In this document: positions 36,401 through 48,400 of the stretch, one piece after another
Layout: every line of letters begins with the position of its first letter
Position numbering within the stretch: the stretch's first letter is position 1
Source of the DNA: Closterium sp. Naga37s-1
Lineage: Eukaryota > Streptophyta > Zygnematophyceae > Desmidiales > Closteriaceae
DNA length: 64,000 nt
Assembly: GCA_947471745.1 (NCBI GenBank)
Contig: CANJKZ010001109.1
Coordinates: 3,961,501 to 4,025,500 of the forward strand
Direction: 5' to 3'
Program-made: the position numbers and the translations under genes
Notes under the pieces: model-generated
Seen by the model: only the letters and a program-made list of their open reading frames with translations
Database searches by the model: none
What the model was told of the DNA's origin: nothing

Positions 36401-39400
36401 TTTGCTCGCCCCTCCCCGTCCATCCAACCTGCTTGTTTGCTTCCCTGCCCGTCCGTGCCCTGCACTCTCTGCTGGTCAATATTTTTGCCAGTCGATCACG
36501 CAGCCGTCAACGCACTTAGATTACCGGACTACACTAGTGCCGACTAACACGTCCTCTAATCGCCTGTTGTGGTGGCCAGTTACAGCCTTCATGCAATCAC
36601 CTTCAGGAGGATGATGGCCTTCTGCCCGTCGAGCCCACCGCTCCCACTGGACCTGCTCCCGACCCTCCTGGTACCGAACCTGTCTCTCATGGCTCGGAAA
36701 CTGAATTCCTGCACCAGCAGCTCATCCACAAACCTGCCAATGGTGCTGCCGTTGATCGTCACCACGCATACCAGGGGACGCTCACTACCTACACCTCGCG
36801 TCTCAGCACCTACACCACCGCTATCACTGCTTCGCATGTCGCCATAAGACGCACTCTTGCCATTCTCCTTGCCACCATCCCCTCCTCCCTCAGGCGTGAT
36901 CTCTCCCCCACCTTCTCCTCCCACATGTGACAGCTCCTGGACACACTTTATGACTGTCAGGATGTTGCCACGCTCTACTCACTTCTCAAAGAATTTGGGT
37001 CTTCCAATGGACTCTGCATCTGGTGGTGTTACCTTCATTCGCCACGTCCTTGATGTCGTGTACCCGGACACGGTCATCTGCTGTCAACTGCTTGAAGGTC
37101 TGACTCTTGCATTTGACACTCACAAGGTTACCTACAAGCAGCTCTTCTCCAAAAATCACTCCCCTGCTCAGGTGGCTCAATGGATAATCTCACTGAAGCT
37201 TAGATCTTTGGACAACTACAGAATCTGAGATCCTTGGGCAGCCTGCAGCGTAGGCCTGCAGCCCATTACCAAGCATCTACGCACTGCACCTGATTGGCCT
37301 GCCGCCCGTCGCCTTATCAACGGCAGGTTTGGGAGGCAGCAGCACAGTGGAGCAGGAAAATCACAAGGAAAGCAGAGGCCAGCAGCTAGGAATGTTTGCC
37401 GTCACCAGCCGACAAGCTCAGAATCTAGCCACTTATTATAGAAAGGGGAAATCGGGGAAGAGGGAAACGGGAGTGAGGTGGCAAGGATTCAAAGTCCTTG
37501 CAAAGGGGCTACGGGTAGAGGCAAGAATATAACCAAACCCAGAACGGTTCAAGGCTAAAACACTTTCCTCTAACCGACCAAAGCCTCATCATCATTCATC
37601 TGGTTCTAGGACAAACTCCAGAAGTGCGACTTGAACCCCTTCAGGTTCGAACACGAGGACTTACTTCCCTAACATTGTAACTTGTAATCCACAACCACAT
37701 GGCTCCAGTCGTATGCGCCCTACTAGTACCGAGATCACATTATACACCGAAGGAGAGGGTGGGGAAATACATGCTCGCCAGAGCTGAAGGGAAAACAGAA
37801 TGCACGGGTCAGGACAAGGTGGAGAAGCGGTGGAGAGTAGAAAGGAGATGAACCTAGAGTACAGTCAAGCAGAGGCCTTTCAGGGTGCGTACACAGAAGT
37901 CAGCTTTGGAAGGTTCCCCATTTCTGCAGGAATTGTGCCATTGAGTTTATTGACAAAAAGTCCTCTGCAGGGATGAGTATAATAGGCATGCATATAGGAA
38001 GCTCAAGTTTACACAGCAATGAGCAACAAATAGACGCAAGCAACCTCGAAGGGATGTGTGTTGACACTGGCAGGGGAGAGATGGGGGCAGAAAAGGCGAG
38101 AAGAGACGTGCACTTTGTGTGCCCCAAGTGTTGGTGTTAGCCCTCAATCTCACACTTTGTATTTTGCAATTTCTATATCCTAGCGTAGTGTAGTTTGCAC
38201 TTCGTGTTTGCACGTACATCCGAACCAAACCCAAATGTAATCTCCAAGCAATTGGAGATTGTCTTGGGATTACCCCCAATCCCTAGAGATTGCCCCTGAT
38301 TCTCCTCCCCATCCATTGCTTGCCCATCTTGGATGTACTTAAAGAACTTCAAGCTCATTACCAACGCATGGATTCTAAGCTTAAGTTCTGACACCAAGGA
38401 GTGTTATGGACATCTAGAATGGCTAGGGTGAAAAGCACCTGGGAGATGGGGGGAGAGAGGCATAATATAGATACAGTGTTAGCCTAGTCCTCCTTGCCTC
38501 CCAGCCTTGTTCTCCCAGCCTTTCTTTGTGGGTATATAAGGGCATCCTGTGTCGTTATCCCCTCATTATGCTCTTTGTGATTCATCAATCCGGGGGCTCG
38601 CGTCGGAGGGCTTCAGCCGCGTGTATGGGGAAGGGCAGACTACAGGGGGTAAAACAATTCATACGGGCAGTGACTGCATACAGCATGGACAACACTACGA
38701 CCTATACGGGCATGAAATAAGGTTTATACGCAGAGGTACAATGCTACGCAGGAGTAGCCTCCAGCGAGGACAGCTGAGGGAATCTGCTGAGAAGCCCAGC
38801 GCCTCCCAGCCAGGCGCTTCCGTCAAGGGTATCACCAGTCCTGCGTATTCACTGCACACCGGACCCCTCCCAAGCAGCGTTCGGCGTTTCTACGCTAGCG
38901 CATGAAACGGGAAACGCGTATATTCCGACTTAACCAGTCCTGAGCTGCTCTGCCGCCAGAATTCTGGCAGCTCATCAGAATGGCTCGGTGAGACGTAGCT
39001 GTCAGAATATATTTGTGTAACTGCCTGTAGCTGTAGTTTAGTGTAGTTATTATTAACTTTTGGTGGTGCACCTCTTGTTCTTGTTCTCTTGCCTATATGT
39101 TCCTTGTTTGCTATAGTGAAACCCTCACTTCTTCTTGCTAAACTCTCTCGACTCCCTTTGGCCTAGGCTACTAAGCCTAGGCCCTACTCCTACTATTCAA
39201 CATGGAATCAGAGACTGTTAAGTCCAGGCCTGTGGGCCCGCCTCACGCTTCCGCTACTGTTTTTCCGGTCGCGCGCCTCGGGCGCGTGGCGATTTTCGTC
39301 CTGTCCCGCGCCCGGGTGGCGCGTGACATCTTTTCTGCCCGTCGCGCGCCCCGTGGCATGCGACGGTGCCCTGCCCGTCGTGCGCCCTGTGGCACGCGAC

Positions 39401-42400
39401 GGTGCCCTGCCCGTCGTGTGCCCCGTGACACGCGACGGTGCCCTGAACTGCCCGTCGCGTGCCCCGTGGTGCGCGACGGTGCCCTGAGCCGCCGCGGAAC
39501 CGTCCCTGGCGCCCGCGACGGTGCCCTGAGCCGCCGCAGACCCGCCCCTGGCGCCCGCGACGGTGACCTGAGCCGCCGCGGACCCGCCTCTGGCGCCCGC
39601 GACGGTGCCCTGAGCCGCCGCAAACCCGCCCCTGGCGCCCGCGACGGTGCCCTGAGCCGCCGCAGACACGCCCCTGGCGCCCGCGGCGGTGCCCTGAGCC
39701 GCCGCGGACCCGCCCCTGGCGCCCGCAACGGTGCCCCTGCCTCACCCGCGCCTGCACTCGGTGCAGCCGCCCCTGCACCACCCAGCGCCTGCCCTTGGAG
39801 CAGCCGCCCCCGCTCCTGCACTCGGTGCAGCCGCTTCTGCCTCACCCCGCGCCTGCACTCGCTGCAGCCGCCCCTGCCCTACCCGCGCCGACCCTCTGTA
39901 TCCGCTCTGCGGCTTTCTCCCCGCCCACCCCCTCCTCCTTCGTCTCCCTGCAGCCGTGGGGGGGAGGGTATGGGGGTGGCGGGTGTGGGGGTGATGGGTG
40001 GTGTGCTTCCCTTCCCCTCCTCCTCCTTTCGTTCCCACTGCTGCAGCTGCCGCTGGGGGGGAGGGTGTGAGGGTGTGGGGGAGCCGGGGGAGTGGCACTG
40101 GGGTGGCGGGTGTGAGACCAACCAGCAGCCGTCCCTCCACCTCTCCTCTCTTCCCCCCTCTGCGGCTCCTGCAGCAGTGTGGGGGGGAGGGGGAGGGGGA
40201 GGGTGAGGGGATGGAGGGGGTGACCAGCCAGCGCCAGCCCGCCTCCTCTCTCTCCCTGCCGCCTCTCCTGTGTTCGGGGGGGGGGAGGAGAGTAAGGGGG
40301 TGGCAGGAGTGTCTTGCTGTCGCCTGCCCCTTTGCTGCTGTACCTGCTCTGTTACCGTGCCTGCTGTTGCTGGTGTACCCCTGCAGGTTGTGTTCTGCAC
40401 AAACTCCTGCTGCAGGCAGTTATGGGGGAGTGTCAGAATATATTTGTGTAACTGCCTGTAGCTGTAGTTTAGTGTAGTTATTATTAACTTTTGGTGGTGC
40501 ACCTCTTGTTCTTGTTCTCTTGCCTATATGTTCCTTGTTTGCTATAGTGAAACCCTCACTTCTTCTCGCTAAACTCTCTCGACTCCCTTTGACCTAGGCT
40601 ACTAAGCCTAGGCCCTACTCCTACTATTCAACAGTAGCCAGCATGGTCCGAAGCAACTGTTGCCAGCCATCTGGGTTTAGGACTAACTCCAGAAGTGCGA
40701 CTCACACCCCTTCAGGTTCAAACACGAGGACTTACATGCCAAATTACTTACAACTTGTGATCCACAATCACATGGTTCCAGTCGCATGTGCACTAATAGT
40801 ACCGAGATCACAGTATTCAGGGAAGGAGAGAGTGGACAAATACATGCTCGCTGGAGCTGATGCGAGTGGATAAGAAGGAAGAGGAGAAAACAGAATACAT
40901 GGGTCAGGACAAGGAGGACAAATGGCGGAGAGTAGAATCGAGAAGAACCTAGCCAAGCAGAGGCCTTTCAGGGTGCGTACAGAGTTGATTGGAAAGTTCC
41001 CCATTGCTGCAGGAATTGTTCCACTGAGTTGATTGACAAAAAGTCCTCTGCACGGATGAGTATAATAGGCATGCATATAGGAAGCTCAAGTTTACACGGC
41101 AAGGAGCAACAATCAGATGCAAGCGACCTCAATGGGATGTTTGCTGACACTGGCAGGGGAGAGATGGGGGCAGATAAGGCGAGAAGAGACGTGCACTTTG
41201 TGTTCCTGAAGGAGTGTTATGGACGTCTAGGATGGCTAGGGTGAAACGCACCTGGGAGATAGGGGGAAAGAGGCATAATGTAGATACAGTCTTAGCCTAG
41301 TCCGCATTGCCTCCCCCAGCCATTGTTTATGGGTATGTAAGGGCATCCTGTGTCCTCCTCCCCTCAATAATCCGGTGGCTCGCGTCAGAGGGCTTCGGCC
41401 GCGTGTATGGGGAAGAGCAGACTACAGGGGGTACAACAATTTATGTGGCATGGACAACACTACGACCTATAGGGGCATGGAATCGGGTTTACATGCAGAA
41501 GTACAACGCTACACGGGAGAAGCCTCCAGGGAGAAGAGCTGAGAGAACCTGCTGAGCAGCAGCGCCTCCCAGCATAGGCGCTTCCGGCAAGGGTATAACC
41601 CGTCCTCTAAGTTGGAATTTACGCTCATAGGCTCAAGCATATCACATATATACGCTTGCGTTTAAACGTTATACGCTATACGCAGTGGAATATACAACAC
41701 GTAGTCAGAACGATTTTAGGGCTGCCCGAAAAAAACATTGCGGAAAAGGTGCAGATTTTCTTGGTGAGCATTTCGCGGAAGTCAAAATACTAGTCAGTGG
41801 TCTACGAAAGCGAAAATGTGTCTTCAAAGCTTGAAGGCATGTCTGGGAATCCCAATGCTGAAGTTCAGATCAGTACCACACTGAAACCCATCCCAACCCA
41901 TCCCATCAGGCACTTGATGCCGCCGGAGGAATGTGACGCGATGCTGCAAAATTAGGGATGAGCAAGGGGCGAACACGAACGTGTTCGTGTTCTCCCCTAC
42001 ACGAACACCGCCGTTTGCCGAACCGAACAATGTTCGGTTAGGCGAACACTTCGAGCGAAAAATGGTGTTCGCCGTTCGCCTGTGAAGGCGTGTTCGGGCG
42101 AACCTCGAACACGTCCGTGTTCGTCGCGGGGCAAATTGCAGCAGCGGCCCGAACACGAACGTGTTCGCGCAAAAATCGAACATTGTTCGGCGAACACTTT
42201 AAGGCAAAAACAAATGCCTGTTCGGTTCGCCTCGAACACGTTCGAGGCGAACCGAACAGGTGTTCGTTTTTTTGCTCAACCCTATGCGAAATTGTTGACG
42301 TTTTGCAGGGCAGCCGAGAAAATCCTGCCAAACCGGATGATGCCGTCTGAACCAAATGGCATCGCATCGGCTTCAGAAAATCATGGTGCCCAAGACAGGT

Positions 42401-45400
42401 GAATCAGAACGCGATTGCAGAGCGATCGTGTTGCTGGTGGAACCTGAATCAAACACGAGCAGAACGAAAAAAGAAAAAAGAAGAAAAACAAACAAACAAA
42501 CAAACAAACAAAATAAAACAAGACAGGGCGCCCTTCTAGCAACCTGTTCCATGCATTTGTGTGAGTGGTTTTTTTCATTCTCCAAAGCAATCTTACCCTG
42601 GCATGGCTCAGTTGGTTGCGGAGGTTTTGTTGACAGCCCTGGACGAAACGATTACAACAGTGGTAGGAAGTCTCACTTCTGGTCGGCCGCTTTCCAAAGT
42701 TTCCCTTTTAGATCATGTGGTTCAGCGCCAAGGGACGTTTATTGCGAAATGGTACTGATGTTGCTGCCATGCCGATGCCATCTGCATGGAGAGCAGGGCC
42801 GGTGCTTACCAGCCAGCCTAGCTGGTAACTCAACATTTCTAAATTTCATTTCATCTTAATATTGCCGACCTAATTCTTATTGACTAGTATGACTAGACTG
42901 TGGGCAGCAACTTCGTGCTTTGCACCTCGCCCATCCCCCGCTCTAAACATAACAAACTGCCAGGGAAAACGAAATATGTGCCCAGACTTGCGGACCCCAA
43001 GAAGCGTTCTGCGTTTATATGCTAGTGGATAAACACTAGCGTATGAAATGCGAAACGCGTATATTCCAACTTAGCCAGTCCTCTGAGTTGCTCTGCCGCC
43101 AGAACTCAGGCAGCTCGTCAGAATGGCTTGGTGGGACGTCGCCAGCATTGTCTGAAGCAATTGTTGCCAGTCTGTCAGCAAAAACAGCTGGCATTTTGTC
43201 CCTCGTGCCTCCACTCCCCCTTGCAAACAAATGTTTGCTCTTCTTCATGCCGCCAATATGACCAGGCTTGACCCGAACCGGCTCAGGTGTGGTACTTGCT
43301 CATGCCTACTTACAGGCTCTTTAGGTTTGTAAGCATGCCAATTGCAGTAGGGATTGAGTCGGTGAGCTGATTGTATTGAAGATATCTGCGACAATGAACA
43401 CGAATGAGCATGCATGAGGTACATAGACTAAGATTACACAGAAATGAGCTGGGATAAGAGAGAGCAACTCCACTGGGAGGCAAAAATCCTGAAAATGTAA
43501 CAGAGGCATGAAAGGCTTCACGATGTCCGTGAAATTTTTGCAGAGCAAACAATGGCAGGGGATTTAAGGAATATGGAGAAGTAAGGAGAGGCGCGTTTTT
43601 TGCCTGTCCCAAGGCACGTCAAACGTTTTCCCAGGAAACTGAGCATAGAAGAGCAATTAGCAGATGCAAAAGGAGTGGATAACATAACAGTTAGCGGTAA
43701 AATGTTGTGCAATAGGGTATGCCTGAGCAAAGGTTCAGTTCAGGTCAGGAAGACCCCTAGATTCTGGCCCGAGCCTCCTGTTAGTCTGGTTCGGGTGGAA
43801 CCGGCTATACCGGATCGACGTGGTTATGGCCATAGAAAGAAAGTTGGACTTTCGAAGCACTCGTCAACAATCTGCTAGCCACAGGTATTTCGTGCTGACT
43901 TTGATTTCAAACACACTTCATCCAGCCAAAATTGGACCGGTTCGAGGCGAACTGGACAAGAGGACTTGAACCCATTGAGGCTCGAACTTGAGGACTTGAA
44001 CGTCGAACCGTAAGCCCCCGGCGATGCCCAAGTGGTTTGGTTCATTCGACGATGCCTGCGAATTCGGGTTCGGTACTTGATCACGACTACTTACAGTTCC
44101 TGCAGGTTTGTAAGGGTGCCGATAGTGGTGGGGATTGAGCCGGTGAGCTGATTGTTAGAAAGAGATCTGCGATGATGAACACAAATGGAAACAGATCAAG
44201 AATCGCATCAAGAGGAGAAAATGTGGAGACAAGGGGAGAAGAAACGAAAGCACAGCCAAAAAAAAGCCTTGCCGGGTGGTTCAACCCAGACCAAAGTGGA
44301 TTTGATCGTTCGACTATGCTTGGGGTCTTCACCCACGGTGTCATTGACGGTGGGTCAGCATTTGACACTCACAAGGTCGCCTACATGCAGCTCATCTCCA
44401 AACAGCACTCCCCAGCCCATGTGGCTCAATCCATTAAAAACCGAAGCTAAGAACTTTCGCAAACAACTATCAACGGCAGGTTTGGAAGGCAGCGGCGCAG
44501 CGGAGCAGGGGATTTGCAAGGAGCAGAGGTCAGCAGCTTGGCGAGAGTAGAAATCTATATTCATCAAAGGAGAAGCTCAGAATCTAAACATTTTCACTAC
44601 ACAAGGTGGGGGGGGGAAGGGGGAAAAGAGGAGGGAGGGAGGGGGAGTGAGGTGGCGAGGATGCAAAGGCCTAGGAAAGAGGCTCACAGGTGGATACGAG
44701 CATAGAACCAAACCTAGAACGGTTTGAGGGGAACTAATCTTCCTCGAACCGACCAAGGCCTCTTTATCCCATCTGGTTCAGGGTTCGAACCCCTTCATGT
44801 TCAGAACACGAAATGTTCAACGTGAAACAACCTTTTTCATGTACTCCACAGTCACATGGCTCAGGATACAGCGATCGAGAGGGTGGTAGTCTCTGGGGCT
44901 GATGAGAGCGGATAAGAAGGAAGAGCAGACAATGAAATGCAAGGGTCACGACAGGATGGAAGAGAAATGGCGGAAAGTAGAGAGGAGAAGAATCTGGAGT
45001 ACAACCATGCAAAGGCCTGGTTGGAGGCTTACAGAGTATTCAGTCTTCCAAGGTTACCAATTTCAGCAGGAATTGTGCCACTGACCTGATTGCCAGAAAG
45101 TGATCTGCAACAATGTGTATGAGTGGGTATGTGGTAGACATAGGAAGCTCTAGTTTGTATTTCAACGATTGACGGATAGTAGCAAGCAGCTCTATTGGGA
45201 GGAAAAATCCCGGAACATGTAACAGAAGAATGAAATGCAGAGCGATGGCCACTGTCCGTGGGATGTGTGCTGACACTGCCAGGAAATAGATGGGGGCAGA
45301 AGAATTGAGGACAGGCGTGTACTTCGTGTGCCCCAAGGAGTGCCATGGGAGAGAGGGGGGAGAGGTTGAAAGTAGATAGGAAAGAAGGAAAGGGTGGAGG

Positions 45401-48400
45401 GATGATGCGGAGAGTGGTAAAAACTATACGATTTGCGGTCGTATAGGTTCCAACTTAAGCCGTCTAAGGGTATCGTATAGAGTGTACTTTAAAATACACC
45501 TTAAATTCACAATCGTATCGTATAAGGTTCAACAAATTCATTAAAAATACACCTTCAATTACGAACTGTTGAACTTTGCTTAAAGATCACGATCATTATT
45601 TACCCGTCTGACTTAAAAAAATACTCTCCCGAGCATGAAATCTGCCTTCCCGCGGTCAAGATCTGCCCTCCCACGGTAGAATTCGCCCTCTTGCATTCAC
45701 AGTCATCTCTTCCACATCCCAGATCCACCCTCCCACAGAAAAGGCCCGCCCGCTCGTGGTCAACGTCCGTCTTCCTGCGGTCAAGGTCCGCCCTTCCGCG
45801 GTCAGAATCGGCCTTCCCGCGGTCTAGATCGGCCCTCCCCACTCTTCCGCAATCTAGATCAACCTTCCTGCGATAAGACCCGCCCTCCCACGATCACGAT
45901 CCGCCTTCGTTGGTCAAGATCCACCCTCTCCCCTTTTGCGGTCGAGATCGTCCTTCCTTCGACCAAGATCCGCCTTCCCGTGGTCAAGATCCGCCCTCCT
46001 GCAGTCAAGGTCTTCCCTCCTACGGTCAAGATACGCCCTTCTGCGCTCAAGATCCGTCCTCCTGTGGTCGCAGACAGCCCACGCGGTCTTGCACAGACTG
46101 CGGGCAGCCGGGACATAACCCTTGCACCCTACCCACCTGTGTCCCCTGCTCGCCCGCGTCCCACCGTGCCATCTGGGCCTTGCCCATCCGCGGCCTATCC
46201 AGCACGCGCCTGCTTGTCCTGGTTGCAATTGACTTGTCTGTCGATCTCCCCACCGGTGAAGCTCTTGAATTACCAACCTCCGATTGGTTCTTATAGGTTC
46301 AGTCCGTCGACGTCCTCGTCTCGTCTGTTGTCGTTGGCATTGTCCCCATCTTCCTCCTTTCCCAGGACCTCTTGCATTGCCACGACTGGTCTTCAGCACC
46401 AGTGGCGTGGCTGCAGAGGGAGCAGTCCAGAGGTTGCAACGCAGCCTAACTTCATTCTTCCAGACGTCTCAAAAGGTGCCTCTATTTCTCCGCCTTCCTC
46501 GTCTTTCCACTTCTCCCCCTTTTTCCCCACTCTCCCAGGACCTCTTGCATTGCCACGACTGGTCGTCAGCACCGGTGGCATGGCTGCAGAGGGAGCGGTA
46601 CAGCAGGTACGGATGGGGCAATGCGGGCTGATGACATGTGACGAGACGCCTCAAAATTCTTGCTCCTTCTTTGCCTCCCTGTCAACCCTTCCCAGGACTG
46701 GATGCATTGCCACGACTGGTCGTCAGCGCCATGGCTACAGAGGGAGCAGTACAGCTGGTACGGGGGCAAGATAAAGGACAAGAAGAGCCTGCAGCTCAAC
46801 ATCCCGCCTGCAATCGTCTTTCAGGACGATGATGGCCTTCCGCCCGTCAAGCTCACTGCCCCCAGTACATGCTACCATCCTTCCTGGTACCGAAACTGTC
46901 ACTCCTGTTGGAGCCTCCACTTTTTTGCCAGAAGTTAACAATCCACAGGGCTCGGAAGCTGCCATCCGCACCTACCGAAGCAGCCTCACCGAGCACCTGC
47001 ACCAGCAAGTGATCTATGAAGCAGCCAAATGCTCCCATGGTACTACCGTTTATCGACACCACGCATACCAGGAGACGCTCACTACCTACACCTCGTGTCT
47101 CAGCACCTTCGCCACCGCTATCAGACGCAACCTCGCCATTCTTCTTTGCACCATCCCCTCTTACCTCAAGCGTGACCTCTCTTCTAACCACTCCTATCTG
47201 TTGCACCTCCTCGTTGAACTTTATGTCCGTCAGGATGTTACCACCCTGTACTCACTTTCAAAGAGTTTGGGTATCTCACAATGGACTCTGCATCTGGTGC
47301 TGCCGCCGTCACCCGCCGTGTCCTCGACGTCGTGTACCCTGACACGGTCATCCGCTGTCAACTGCATGAAGGTCTGACTCCTCGTTTGACACTCACATGA
47401 TCTCCTACATGCTGCTCTTCTCCAAACATCACCCCAGGTGGCCAAATGGATAACACCTACAGAAGCTGAGATCCTTTGACGGCTGCAGACCGTCGCCAAG
47501 CATCCGCGCTCGGCCCGGACTGAGCAGCAGCGGCGCAGCGGAGCAGGGGGGTCACAAGGAAAGTAGAGGCCAGCAACAAAGCAAAACCCGACATTTATTT
47601 TCATCAGCTAGGCTAGAGATTTATTTCAGAGAAGGTGAAACGGGGGAGGATGCAAAGGCGCTCCACAGGGACTCAAAGGCGAACAAATCTGCCTCACAAG
47701 CGTAGAACCAGACCCAGAACGGTTCAAGGCGAACAAATCTGCCTCGCACAGTCCGAGGCCTCTTTGTCACCTATCTGGTCTAAGACAAATTGCAGAAGCT
47801 TCACTTGAACCAGTTGAAGTTCGAACATGAGGACTTACGTCGGAAAGAAGTTACGTGGACTCGAAAGACCTAGGTTCAACTAGAACCGGAACAGATCTAG
47901 TACTTGCATATGCCTCACATGATTGTTACGTTTGTGAGGTTGCCTATTGCTGTGGGAATTGTGCCACTGAGTTGATTGACAGCAAGATATCTGCCATGGT
48001 GAACATAAACAGGGGGAGTAGATACAGGCAGCTCCTGCTTGCAAAGGAACAGCGAATAGGAACACGCAACTCCATTAGGAGGCAATATCCATACAACTGC
48101 AACCGAGGCATGAAAGGCTGTGCAATTCACATTGTCCGTGCTGGAGTGGGATGTGTGCTGACAATGGCAGGGGATGGATGCAGGGAAAAGGACGAGAGTT
48201 TTGCGTGCCCCGAGGGATAGAGGACGGTTAAGAGAGCGGCGGGAGAGGGGAGGAGAGGCGAACTGAGATAGGATAAAAAGGTGAGCGTGGTGGACAGCGG
48301 AGCAAATGAAATTTGATAAGAAAAAAGAAATTCAAAGGGAGTGTGTGAGTCAGAAAAAGCATCAAAAAGAGGAGAAACGGCAAAGATTTGAGAGGAGAAG

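Larger units (their letters stand above)
37590..43175. repeat. ~3-kb tandem duplication (copies 37590-40664 and 40665-43175)
   Basis: Both copies run: ctccagaagtgcgact, aatccacaa-catggctcc, LRR class-D exon, intron core, tgttatggac module with tatataag or tatgtaag, ggcgcttcc, cgaaacgcgtatattcc, gctctgccgccagaa and gttgccag. Copy 1 later gained a solo LTR and the 1.63-kb LTR element. Copy 2 carries the hAT MITE, about 1 kb of additional sequence and the 5-nt exon deletion. Confidence 0.7.

Noticed and set aside
39202..40206. 334-codon frame inside the young LTR element
   Set aside because: Its start codon lies within the primer-binding site and the frame reads a 42-bp minisatellite; not a plausible gag.
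44768..44795. Perfect B-box-like ggttcgaaccc, and A-box-like tggctcagttgg at 42604
   Set aside because: Neither has the partner box at tRNA spacing or a cloverleaf; no tRNA gene.
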